Below are positions 46,792-58,070 of a stretch of 64,000 bases of DNA, in pieces. The translations under genes and the position numbers were made by a program. The notes beneath the pieces were generated by a model. It did not search any database, was not told the origin of the DNA, and was given only the letters and a program-made list of their open reading frames with translations. Positions within the stretch are counted from its first letter, which is position 1, and each line of letters opens with the position of its first letter. Source of the DNA: Cytospora piceicola. Taxonomy: Eukaryota > Ascomycota > Sordariomycetes > Diaporthales > Cytosporaceae. The stretch lies in NCBI GenBank assembly GCA_023375675.1, contig JALQBC010000002.1:1426001-1490000 (forward strand). Direction: 5' to 3'.

Positions 46792-47479
46792 GGTGTGGAG
46801 ATATTCTATTGCAGGTTACTTGAGCTGTAACATGTCAGAATACTGTGAAGTAAAAGGTCTCCTTTCTTGTGCACATAGATATGATCTCGCGGGAGGTCTA
46901 CGTTGTAGACACAGAACACAAGGTGGAGTCGACGACTTACATGGGCATGTTGCTAGCAGTCAATTGGCCTGTAGCCGACGGGCGGTGCGGTTCTGGGAGA
47001 TGTCACTTAGAAGATTCAGTGTTGAAGTTCAACGACCTTGAGCTTGGAAGGGCAAGAGATGCTCGGGATGGACCTTGTTCCGCTGATAACTTCCACTGCA
47101 GGCAACTGGGCAATTATGGGCAATCAGATCACAACATGGGGTTGATAGCTTGGAGCTTTCGGGGTATCGGTACCAAATCTGGGGTTCCGACAGGCGCCTC
47201 GGGAGCCCCCCAACGCGCCGTGCCTGCCGCCAAGATGCAGGGGGGGAGCCTTGATCGGGCGGCATCCACAGCTCATCGTCAAGTACTTCGTCGAATCTTG
47301 GAACACGCTCCTCCTTTCACTCCTATTGTTCAGACGACTTTCTATCCAAACCACCAATTCACCTGAACCCAGCTTTCCCACACGGACTGGCTTGCCTTTC
47401 ATAGAATTCTCGGACTTCAGCCTCAACCAACACGCCGGCAATCCTCCTCCGACACCGAACCCCAGGATACTCCATCACA
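46792..47479. other. Divergent promoter region, CIA84-like / coiled-coil gene
   Basis: 688 bp between divergent starts. No gene or clear motif is recognised. Confidence 0.5.
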
Positions 47480-48478
47480 ATGAACGGCCTCAACGGCGGC
47501 AACGTGCCGGCCATGGTGACAGGTTACCCAACGCCAGCCGGCTATCAGGCGGAACTGGCGTACATATACAACATGGTCGAGGTGTTGAGCCAGCAATTAG
47601 CAGAGAACAAACGGGCCCTGGAAGACGTGGTCGCCAGTGTCGGCCGGGTCAGGAGCAGAGCGCGAACACAGGCTCTGGGCAACGAGGAACTACTGACCTC
47701 AGCTAACGATGAGCTCACCTGTAAGTCTCTCTAGATATTGAGATGACCTCCTTACCCACCTCATATGGACTTGACCGAATTCTGACTGTGGCCCCCCTCA
47801 ACAGCCCAAGATGCAAACATGGACACCACCATATCCCTCCTGACCGAGCTCTTCGAGCGCGCCAAGTTCAGCCGCGACGAGTACCGCAACCTCTCGGCAC
47901 AGTACGCCTCGGTGATCGCGGCGATGCTGAAGCAGTTCCACGACTACAAACAGAAGCACATGGCGGACGTGGGGGCGTGGCACCGGTCGTACCGCGCGCA
48001 GCTGGCCGAGGAGCGCGCCGAGAACACGCGCCTGCGCGAGCAGATCTGGGAGATGCAGGCGCACGCGGGCAAGGCGAACGAGAACCTGCGGCAGTTCAGG
48101 ACCAGGTACGACGAGGACAAGGCCAGGTGGGAGAAGCGGGTCGACACCAAGGCCATGCGCCAGGAGCTGCGGTTCTGGAAGAGGCTGGCCATGCCGGAGC
48201 TGGCGGAGGACGACCCGTACTGGAGCGACGACGACGACCTGGTGGACAACATGGAGAAGTTGAGGCTACAGGAGCTGGAGAGGAAGGCCGCGGAAGAGGC
48301 GCTGGCCGGGGTGGGGGGGATGGATCAGGGCATGGAGATTCATGGGCACGACACGCAGGGCATGCAGATCCAGATGGGAGGCGTTCCCATGCAAAGGGAG
48401 GACTCTAGTGGTATGGGAATCCCGGTACTACCACCCAGGCCATCCAGTGCAGCGAGTACGGGATCGTCTGGACAGTAA
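47480..48478 (+). CDS. Coiled-coil protein of unknown function
   Basis: Exons 47480-47720 and 47805-48478 give 304 residues. After a short Gly/Asn-rich start (MNGLNGGNVPAMVTGYPTPA), two helical coiled-coil regions follow: residues about 25-75 (LAYIYNMVEVLSQQLAENKR) and about 85-200, rich in Glu, Arg and Gln (LAEERAENTRLREQIWEMQA). Then comes an acidic patch (DDPYWSDDDDLVDNMEKL), another short helix, and a Gly/Met/Gln-rich tail with Ser/Pro at the end. No enzyme motif, membrane segment or signal peptide is visible. I do not recognise the family; a structural or scaffold role is only a guess from the coiled coils. Confidence 0.82.
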
Positions 48479-49288
48479 GGTTGATTGCATGCATCGAAGA
48501 GAAGATTATTTAGGAGGTCAGCGAAGGAAGAAGGGGGTTGCATTCGAGCATGTGGTTTAGCTCACATCACTAGATCTCGCATGGTATACCCAGGAGGAAA
48601 TATTGATTCTTGATTCGGATTACTACCGACACCCGGGTCAGGCCACCTCGATGAAGAGGCTTGATTGTCTCGGAAACCGTCTCAGAACTCGGGATTGTTG
48701 GCGCTTTTGGGGCGGGAGGGGCTCCGACGGCGACAGCTGCTAATCTATAAGCCTGGGCGAGGTCGCGCGCCAAAGATTCAACTCGGTTGCACAAGTCGCC
48801 TTTGTTGTATTCTTGACGATTCGACCCGGCTGGTCGAATCCGAGCTACAAAGGCTCGAGGCTTCATTACTGCGCCGTTTCCGGAAGTGCTCGAGATTCAA
48901 AGGACTTTATGAAAGATATGAAGGATTATCACAAGTTATATAATGTGCCCATCTATAACAGCAACGGTGGTCTGGCAGTTGGCATCTAAAGGTCTTGTAA
49001 TTCCTTCTCTGGTGTTGGAACGAAGAAAACATGTAAGACCGAGCCTTCCTTCATTTCGACGTTTTATTGTCTTGGACGTCTTCTGACTATGCCTCAATAG
49101 GTGCATTCAATATAATCGGTATTTCGGGGCATGCGGGCATACGCAGGCAAAGATAGTCCGCTGCGTGAGTGCTTCATCTGTCCCCCCCTACTTGCTTCCT
49201 ATATTGTCTGGCCATCTGTTGTCTGATCCTATCCACTGTGCCATCACCTTCTAACAAGTCTTACAGGCATTGCCGTTTTACTGGTTTG
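48479..49288. other. Intergenic region, coiled-coil gene / RING gene
   Basis: About 800 bp. A 98-codon minus-strand frame at 48570-48866 is noted but not supported. Upstream non-coding or coding exons of the RING gene may lie at its right end. Confidence 0.45.
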
Positions 49289-51094
49289 ATGATCGGATCC
49301 CCGAGGAGAGTGGCAATGAGCCCTTCTTCGAGTGTTTCAAATGCCTCGACGAGGTAAATGAGACTTACTCCAATACCGTAGCTTGTACAGATTGGTAAGC
49401 AAAGCGTATATGAAATTACAGTCCTGACCCGACTTATAATGGGCTAATATCCGGGGATATAGCACTGGGTTCGCGAACCAAATATACAGCAGTTATGATC
49501 TGGTGGCGACACAGCCTCATGTGCAGGGCGTGACAAAAGATGAGGCTGCTTACGACCGAGTCGTGTCAAATTACCATACTTATCTGGCAACCTTCATTGG
49601 AGCAGCGGCCTTCAACGAGCGTCTAAGTAAGTTTCCCTTGCTTTGCATGGTGGCAGCCGCATGGCAGGGCCTCTTGAAGAATGAGATGAGATGCGAGTTC
49701 ATGGATACCTTGCGCCCTTTGCTGACAAGACCTGTGTAATCTCAGTGACTACGGTCAACCCGACGGATAACGAGTGGAGAAGACTGTTTTCTAAGTTCAT
49801 GCTGGCGAGCACCGACAAATACCTAGCGGAGCAGAAATGTCGACAGGATCCGAGTCACAACCTGCCAGACTCGGTAGGAGTCTGGCTCCAAAGTGAAACC
49901 CATGTCTCCGAGCACAGGCCCTGGTTGAACAATGTTTCGACCGCCATCAAACGGTCCATGGTCAACCTCGTCACGAGAAGATTGGAAGACCCGAGGTCGC
50001 TGAACATCAAATTCTTTAGTGTCCAGGCCGACAACGTTGCGGCCTTCAATGCGCAACCATTCCGCGAGGAGGTCCGGGAATGGTGGAATCGTCGAGGCCG
50101 CCTCGATGGTGGGCCACTGAAGGTCCCGACGGATCCTGCCAACAACAACCGGCCCTTTGAGTTCGTCGAATACGTGCCCCTGCTATCAAACGCTAACCTC
50201 GACTCGCGCATTGGGCAGCTCAGCTCGGACCTGGAGTACGTTTCCAACATGATAGAAATCTGGTTCAGCAAGGACGAACCAGGCTATCTCCAGGGACGCG
50301 AGCCCGAGGTGGCGGACCGCCACGAGAAGTTCTTCGCCGAGACGATGGAATTCATCCACGCGCTCCTGGCGTTCGACCCGGGCCTCAGCGAGTCGCGGAT
50401 GGCCGAGATCGCCCAACACTTCGCGTCCCTCGTGCTGGAGCCCTGGCTCCGGATCCCCGACTTCTCCATCCGCACCGGGGCGGACCGCGCCCAGATAGTT
50501 CCCACCCCAGAGGCCCGCTCCTACAACAACTCCCTCCGGGCCATCCTGGCGGAGACGTCAGACCGCATCGCCGAGGACAGGGAGGACACGCCCGGCACCT
50601 TCTGGGCCCGGCACTCGTACAACAGCGGCGACAACGCGCTCATGTTCAACTCGTCGTCCAACTTCCGCACCGGCGCCCCCACGACCAAGGACGCCCAGTC
50701 CGCGGCCGTCATGCGCTGGATGGACTTCTACCGGACCTACCAGCAGGCCCTCACGGACGCCACGGCGAGCGAGACCCGCACGGAGATCCTGAAAGACGAT
50801 GTCCCCGGGCACGTACAGCAGGGGACGCTGTCGGACAGCTGTGTTGTCTGCGGGACGGACTGGGCTGATATGAACCTCGACCACAACTTACCGGTCTACT
50901 TCCAGCCCTGCGGCCTGAGACACGCCATATGTAAGGGTTGCTTCCAGCAGGTCAGCCTGCAGCCGGCGACCCTCAACGGGAGGAAATGTCCGCTCTGTAA
51001 GTTGGACATAGTGTACCCTCTGCGGACGCTGAGGTTGAGGGCGGACTTGGGTACGGAACTGGAGATGCCGGCGTTGGCGCCAGTGCATATGTGA
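49289..51094 (+). CDS. RING-finger protein of unknown function (N-terminus uncertain)
   Basis: Probable exons 49289-49353, 49463-49626 and 49746-51094 give 525 residues. The C-terminus is a clear C3HC4-like zinc finger: CVVC, then a 17-residue spacer, C-GLRH-AIC-KGC, and KCPLC (residues about 443-495), typical of RING E3 ubiquitin ligases. The preceding 400 residues are helical with no named domain (NEWRRLFSKFMLASTDKYLA, PFEFVEYVPLLSNANLDSRI). Splicing at 49626/49746 joins FNERL to MTTVNPTDNEW in phase. The first exon is least certain: the ATG at 49289 gives MIGSPRRVAMSPSSSVSNAS, but the acceptor-like TTACAG at 49261-49266 suggests that coding could begin further upstream. Function is inferred only from the RING. 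Confidence 0.65.
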
Positions 51095-51587
51095 AATCTT
51101 TCGAGTTGAGAATCTAGGATTGAGAAGAGAGAAGGGTGGTAACTGAAGTTTAATGATTGGAGTTATGTTTCGTATCATGTATCGATGTCTTTGGATAGTG
51201 TCTAAAGCTCGAGGTAGTAATCCTCATTACTCATTGTCAATGGCCTATTCATTTCAGGTGTGACAGCTACCGTAGATGACGATGCGGGTGTGTAAGGCTT
51301 GCAGTGTCGTAAAGTAGGATGTAAGTAGCCACTCAACTTCAACATCTTCGCGCCCACTCTTTACAAAGCATATCCACCTCCGAATGGGCGTCGCAACTAG
51401 ACCAAGACTCAACAAACAGACGACGCGTAATTGGATATCTAAGTACTCGTTGACTAACCCTGTAAGTTCATTCATCCAGCCTTCCGCGACCGTGTCCCCA
51501 TATCGTACACAAAATCATAAGTCATTACATAGGCCCAGACAATCCAATGCCCCGCATGCCATCCCACCGGTTTTGATCTCACCATCC
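51095..51587. other. Convergent intergenic region, RING gene / UBR7-like
   Basis: 3' flanks of two convergent genes; nothing else recognised. Confidence 0.6.
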
Positions 51588-53302
51588 TCAAAATCCAGCC
51601 TGTTCCTCCCGATGATCCGACTTCGCGGACTCGCCCGCCTCCTTGATGGCCTCATCGTCGCCACGCAGCTTCGCAAAGTACTCCTTGACGTCCTCGGCAC
51701 TGATGGCCTGGCCACTCTCGGCAAACTGCTGGAAGAACGGCTTCAGCTTGTCCTTGAGCTGGTTGAAAGCCATGACGCCCTCAATGGCCCGCACGCGGTC
51801 GACGTTGCGCAGTGCGCTCTCGCCGCGCTCGTACAGACTGCCGCTGCCGTTTGTTGATTCGCCATTGTCGGAGCCGCCCTCGGAAATGGGGGGCTCGTAT
51901 GTGTCTTCCTCCTCGAGAAGCTGGGTGTGTGGCGCAAGGTTGGGGAAGCATTTGGCACACCTGCAGAATCGTTCTCTAAACGACTCACTGCAGAAGAGGG
52001 AGAACGTTCCTTCAGGTGCGGGTGGCAGAGTGTCGTATTTGCATGTGTCCGTCTCGGTTGTAGACTTGGACTCCTCCGCCTTGATGTCTGTGGCTGTTCC
52101 CTCCGCATTGTGCTCTACCGTAGTGCCACTGGCAGTGTCCGCCTCGCCCTTGAGTTTCTTTGACTCTTGAGAATCCTCGATCTCCTCATCGCCAGCCTTA
52201 CGCTTCTTTGAACTATCCATTGGAGGCTGTGGCTCACCATTCCCATCAGTTCTGCGATATACTGGCAGAAGGAAACCTGGGGTCCCAGCGTAGCGTCTGA
52301 TCCAAGGGTTGGCTTCCACACACTTGAAACAAATGAATGTCTCGAAATCGTCATCTGAAGGGAATCCTGAAGGGTTTGGCGTCTCCTCATCATCGTCGCC
52401 TCCGTCCTCGTTCGCCGCTGCACCAGTGCCATTTTGGGCTGTTGCCTCAGCATCTTCAGATATCGTCGTAAGTCCGCCCTCCTCGGCGCTATCATTCTTC
52501 TGAGACTTCTTTCCCTCCATCTTCTCGTACCATTTGGATCCAAGACCCATAACGCAACCTGGATGATACCAGTCTTCACCGCATCCTCCCGTCTCGTGTG
52601 TGCCAAGTCCCAGGCATTGGTACATGGTGCCTTTCTGTTGGAAAGGGTCGTAGTCACATTCGCACACGCAGAAGCGGTTGCTGAAGTTCTGGTTGTACTT
52701 GTTGCTAGGGGCCGGCTCCTCGGAGTGGACCCCGCCCTTGGTATTGGTCGTCGAGTTCAATCGCAGGGAACAGGGAGAAGTCGCGGGAAGGCGCGTGGTA
52801 CCGCAATCGCATGTAAAGTTGCGCTTGGCAAAGATCTCGACGAGTTGGTGCTCACCGTGGCATTGCACGGAGCAGGCGTAGCAGATTCCGGCAGCATTGT
52901 AAGGGTCGGTCGAGCTGGTAGGAGGGGGGTTGCATGTCAAGCAAGAGAATACACTCTGTCGGAGGGCACCGAGATCTTTCGTGCAATTCTCGATACTCTA
53001 TGTAGTGGTTAGCGGACAAGGATGCTAAAGCGCAGCACGGTCAGGATAAGTAAGTGTGGGCTCACATAGGGTAGGGCTTCACGGGCGTCAGCTTCAAGCT
53101 GCATCTGATCTCGGAGAATGCTGCAAGGTGTTAGTCAAGATAGAAATAAAAGATCCGAGTATCACAAAACTCACTCGGCTGCGGTTTGGGAACTTTCGGA
53201 CTGCTGAGAGGTGCTATCGCGACGAGCCGAAGTAGTTGGCGCGACTTGGTCGGCATCGTTTGCGCCCGCAGTCTCAGCGACTGGCGCTGGAGTAGGATCC
53301 AT
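51588..53302 (-). CDS. UBR7/Mlo2-type protein with UBR box and PHD finger
   Basis: Putative E3 ubiquitin ligase. Human UBR7 acts on histone H2B; fission yeast Mlo2 is the nearest named fungal relative. Exons 53175-53302, 53066-53120 and 51588-52997 give 530 residues. The UBR box (residues about 70-130) shows SIENCTKDLGALRQSVFSCL, TCNPPP, AGICYACSVQCHGEHQLVEI and NFTCDCGTTRLP, with its Cys/His ligands. A PHD-type finger follows: FCVCECDYDPFQQKGTMYQC, CGEDWYHPGCVMGLG, and after an acidic insertion FICFKCVEANPWIRRYAG. A Cys-rich patch near the C-terminus (RERFCRCAKCFPNLAPH) is also a family trait. The acidic linkers are longer than in yeasts. It is divergent from MCM2, so the two share a promoter region. 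Confidence 0.92.
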
Positions 53303-53781
53303 AGTGACGAGAGGTGAGCACACGATTGATATTTGATGGAAACGGACAGGTCAATTGGGATGAAAGATGGAAGGAGTGTATTGCTAGAATCTTTTGGAAA
53401 GGTGGCGATGTGATGTTGAGTTTCTGGGTTGTAAGTCGCAAGTCGAAGGCAGGGAAAGGGTTGAAGGTTGACGCGCTGGGGGAAGGGCGTAGGGGGGGTG
53501 TCATTGAGAGGGAGGGTAGGGGTAGGGATAGCTGAAGCAGTAAGTGTGGGGCTTTTCTATCAAACGCGCTAGAAAGCACTTAACGCGTCAACCCTGAAAT
53601 CACGCGTCGAGCCGCTTCATACGCGTAAAGTGCGTAAAGTGGAATTTCCCGTTTCCTTTGCTGAATCTCCACTTCACTTTCCAACTCTTCCCCTAGCAAC
53701 TTTCTCTTGCAACATACTGCTCTTGATCTCACTTGGCATCACTTGAAAAAGGAGACCAAATCAAGTGTACACAATTTCACA
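53303..53781. promoter_or_regulatory. Bidirectional promoter region, UBR7-like / MCM2
   Basis: 479 bp between divergent starts. The middle carries the MluI-box array (separate entry), then a pyrimidine-rich stretch (53640-53740) before the MCM2 start. Both genes could respond to the boxes. Confidence 0.65.
53564..53626 (+). promoter_or_regulatory. Array of four MluI cell-cycle boxes at 19-bp steps
   Basis: ACGCGC at 53564-53569 and ACGCGT at 53583-53588, 53602-53607 and 53621-53626. The starts are exactly 19 bp apart. ACGCGT is the MCB element bound by MBF (Mbp1/Swi6), which drives G1/S genes including MCM genes in yeasts. The last box lies about 155 bp upstream of the MCM2 ATG. A near repeat of GCGTAAAGT follows at 53623-53640. 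Confidence 0.8.
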
Positions 53782-56570
53782 ATGAGGTATGCTTATATCA
53801 ACATCAAGATCAGCATGGTTGATTTCCACTACCTGAAGAGAGGATGGACAAGCTGAATCGAACGTATTGCTGACTTGACCTGACAACAGTTCGCCACTGA
53901 GAGACAATCCCTTGTCCGCAAACCGCGGCACAGCTCCTCGGTCTGGCTTGAAGAGGTCGCGTGGGGCTGGCGACGACAGGTCTTCCTCTGTCGCCGCTGC
54001 TTCCAGTCCTATGCCCTCTTCTCCCCCAGCATTTAACATTGCCCATGGCGGCGATGACGACGACGATATCGAGGACGAGGCCGAGATCCAAGATGATATT
54101 GATGACATCGATGAGATGGCTGAGGATGATGTCGACCTTTTCCGAGAGGGTTTCGAGGCAGATTACCGCGAGAGAGACGCCAACGATACCTACGAAGGAC
54201 TCGACATTGACGATGAGGGAGACTATGGCGACCTCGACCTTGGCGCCAGACGCAGACTTGAGGCAACGCTGAACCGAAGAGATCGTGAGGTGGCCCGCAG
54301 GCAGCGCATTCCTGCTGCCTTTCTCCCTGGCGAGGACGAGGATGGTGATCTGGACTTGACTGCCCAGCCTCGCCGTCGGCGACACCGTTACGATGAAGAT
54401 CCCGACGAGGTCATGGACGCCGATATCATGGAGGAAGAGCTATCACTGGAAGCCCTTCGCGATGTCAAGTCGTCTAACATCACTGAGTGGGTATCTCAGA
54501 CGAACGTTCAGCGCTCTGTCAAGCGCGAGTTCAAGTCCTTCCTCACCGAATACACGGATGACAATGGCCTGTCTGTGTATGGCAACCGCATTCGTACCCT
54601 TGGTGAGATCAATGCCGAGTCTCTCGAGGTCTCATATACCGAGCTTGCGTCCGAGAAGGCTATCCTTGCTTTCTTCCTTGCCAATGCACCCACAGAAATT
54701 CTAAAGTTATTCGACGAAGTCGCCATGGACGTTGTCCTTCTACACTACCCCGATTACGAACGTATCCACGCCGAGATTCACGTTCGGATCTACGACTTGC
54801 CCCTAAACTACACCCTGCGCCAGCTTCGACAACAGCACCTCAACAGCCTGGTGCGAGTTAGCGGTGTTGTGACCCGGCGAACGGGCGTCTTCCCGCAGCT
54901 GAAGTACGTCAAATTCGACTGCACCAAGTGCGGTGTAACACTTGGTCCTTTCCAGCAGGAGTCGAACGTCGAAGTCAAGATTACCTATTGTCAGAACTGT
55001 CAATCCCGTGGACCCTTCACTTTGAACTCTGAGAAGACAGTCTACCGCAATTACCAAAAGTTGACTCTGCAAGAATCCCCTGGCACAGTACCGGCAGGTC
55101 GTCTGCCCCGCCACAGGGAAGTCATTCTTCTCTGGGATCTGATTGACAAAGCCAAGCCTGGCGAGGAGATCGAAGTCACCGGTATCTACCGCAACAACTA
55201 CGATGCACAGCTGAACAACCGGAACGGCTTCCCTGTCTTTGCAACCATTCTCGAAGCCAACAACGTTGTCAAGGTCCACGACCAGCTTGCTGGTTTCCGC
55301 CTTACTGAGGAAGACGAGCAAGAGATTCGCAAGCTGTCGAAAGACCCCCAAATTGTCGACAAGGTCATCAACTCGATCGCGCCCAGCATTTACGGTCACA
55401 CGGATATCAAGACCGCGGTTGCACTGTCCCTGTTTGGCGGTGTGGCAAAGACGACGAAGGGCTCTCATCACATCCGAGGAGACATCAACGTTCTCCTCCT
55501 TGGTGACCCTGGTACGGCCAAGTCTCAAGTGCTCAAGTATGTTGAGAAGACTGCCCATCGAGCTGTATTTGCAACTGGTAAGGGAGCCAGTGCAGTCGGT
55601 CTGACGGCTAGTGTCCGTCGTGATCCCCTTACCAGCGAATGGACTCTCGAAGGCGGTGCACTCGTGCTTGCCGACAGGGGCACGTGTCTCATTGACGAGT
55701 TCGACAAGATGAACGATCAGGATCGTACTTCTATCCACGAAGCTATGGAACAGCAGACCATCTCCATCTCCAAGGCTGGTATTGTCACCACGCTGCAGGC
55801 TCGTTGCGGTATCATTGCTGCTGCCAACCCAATCGGTGGCCGATACAACTCCACTATTCCTTTCTCTGCAAACGTGGAGTTGACAGAGCCTATCCTGTCC
55901 CGTTTTGATATCCTTTGTGTCGTCCGTGATACTGTCGATCCATCCGAAGATGAGCGTCTCGCCCGCTTCATTGTGGGCTCGCATAGCCGCAGTCACCCAT
56001 CGACCAATACTCAAACTGCAGACGACTCAATGGACGTCGAGGGTGAGACTCAGGCGACCGAGACCCAGGCCACCTCTAGAACTACCATAACACCAGCCCA
56101 GGAGGGCCTGATTCCGCAGGAACTCCTCCGCAAGTACATTCTCTGGGCTCGGGAGCACTGCAGCCCGAAGCTGGGCAACATGGACGAGGACAAGATCGCG
56201 CGTCTCTTTGCCGACATGCGCAGGGAGAGTCTGGCCACCGGTGCCTACCCCATCACCGTAAGATGCCATATGTCACATTGAGAACAATTTGAACATCAAC
56301 TAACATGACTCACAGGTTCGTCACTTGGAAGCCATTATCCGCATCAGCGAGGGCTTCTGCCGCATGAGGCTGGCGGACTACGTCACGTCCCTGGACATCG
56401 ACCGTGCCATCTCCGTCACGATCGAGAGCTTTGTCGGCAGCCAGAAGGTCAGCTGCAAGAAGGCGCTGGCACGCGCATTTGCCAAGTACACACTGGCAAG
56501 GCCGAGCGCCGGTCAGCGGCGCGGCGGGGCAGCAGCCCGAGGTGGCCGGGCAGCTGCGGCCGTGGCCTGA
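53782..56570 (+). CDS. MCM2: Replicative helicase subunit MCM2
   Basis: Subunit of the MCM2-7 helicase loaded at replication origins; Mcm2 also binds histones H3-H4. Exons 53782-53786 (ATG AG), 53890-56257 and 56316-56570 give 875 residues. The spliced start is MSSPLRDNPLSANRGTAPRS. The N-terminal tail has acidic clusters (DDDDDIEDEAEIQDDIDDID) typical of Mcm2. The MCM N-domain includes a C4 zinc finger (CTKCGVTLGPF ... YCQNC). The AAA+ core has Walker A GDPGTAKS (about residues 540-547), Walker B CLIDEFDKMND, sensor-1 IIAAANPIGGRYN and the arginine finger in LSRFDILCVVRD. The winged-helix end RHLEAIIRISEGFCRMRLAD is restored by the last splice. The tail is Arg/Gly/Ala-rich. Confidence 0.97.
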
Positions 56571-58070
56571 TCCTTCTTCTAATCTACGAGCATGCGATGT
56601 TTCCCTTTTTTCTTCCTTTCTTTTCTGGTCTTCCTGTTTTCCCACGCTGGCGTTCTGTCTTTTGGTCTTTGGGTTGTAGGGATGTATTTGGAAACAATAC
56701 CTGGTTCAGTGCACACCTGCCTGGGTGGAGCAATGTTGATGATGGGCATATATGAAGATAGAGCACCGTATGTATCGGTAATGATGAGCATGTCCTAAAA
56801 CACGATCCAGCTTGCTACGAAGAAATACCCGACGCCGTTGAGCAGCATTCCTTTCCTCCATGCCTCCCGTTCGCAACTTTTGCCGGTGTAACGGGTGCCC
56901 TCCCCTCCCCTCAACGGCCGCCCCACATACAGCCTCAGACAAGACGAAATACTGTTTACCTACGCCCGACGGGTTGTTAATCCAAGTGTCACCTTCAGTT
57001 TCACCATCCCTCATAACCGGGGCACCAGTTATGCTGCTACGCGGCAACATTCCGGCCAATGGTGTTACAGAAACGGCTACTTATGGCATTTATAAAGTCC
57101 CATTTGCCTGAGTTTTGGCCAGGGCTGCCGACTGGAGGGATACCTTCCCCAAAACGCAGGCGAATGAGGAGTCCGGTCACATATGTACATTGTTGACCAG
57201 TTTCCCAACAAAGATGACCCGGCATCGCCATATCCTTGGCACCTTGGGTAAATATCCAAAAATACAACAGGCGGATACACGGATAGAATATCCTGTTCTG
57301 TTCAGTCCTAGCGCCCTTTAGTCCCCCACTATTGGTGGTGGGAAACAAGTATCCGGGCCTCGGTGCGGTTGAAGTTCGGGTGAGCTTCGGCTGAACCTTA
57401 ATTGTTTGAGGGGCTTGTTCCCTGCACGACATAGGGCATCAGGCATGTATCACTTTCAAGCCACACGATTTGACGTTAAACAGTGGTGCCGGGCGGAGCT
57501 TATATTAATCGGGGACAACATTACGTGCTTGATGGGGCGGCCAAAACATAACTGCGTCAGATGTCGAAATGCTCGCCCCCAAAGCAGCTCTATGTACGGC
57601 CATGGCTTTGCTTGCCCAAAGGTGTGTGTCACTGGCGGGGAGCTGGGAAACCGCACGGACCGCGAATATATCGGATAATTCGATTGCTCGCGAGCTCGAG
57701 CGTCAGGTACGGCCCACAAGATCTATGTGCATGATGCTCCCTGAGTCCCGCCGGACCCAGGACCGGCGAAGTGGAGACACCTTTGGTGGTTGGATTTAAC
57801 ATCGCCCGGCTTCACACCTATCCGGGAGAGGTTGTACCATAGCGTCCATACATACGTATCTATTCATGCCTTATATCTAGTGGACTCACGAACTTGGCTT
57901 CCTATATCTGTGTCTCTCCCAGCAGTCTCACTGACCACCAAACGCCCTCTTCGAACAAGGTTCTACCACTATTATCCCTTCCCTCCTCTCATAGCTCTCC
58001 CTTGCCTGGGCCGTGTGTAGAAGGATTTACAGTGGTGACATATACGAACCAGTGTCAACTCCATAACAAG
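56571..58070. other. Intergenic region, MCM2 / beta-glucosidase
   Basis: MCM2 3' flank and the upstream region of the GH3 gene. No gene, repeat or clear regulatory array is recognised. Short frames here look random. Confidence 0.55.

Noticed and set aside
48570..48866. 98-codon minus-strand frame
   Set aside because: Composition is protein-like (DLCNRVESLARDLAQAY) and it starts with ATG, but no family is recognised and length is within chance.
54803..56014. 403-codon minus-strand frame
   Set aside because: Antisense to MCM2, whose sense frame carries all helicase motifs.
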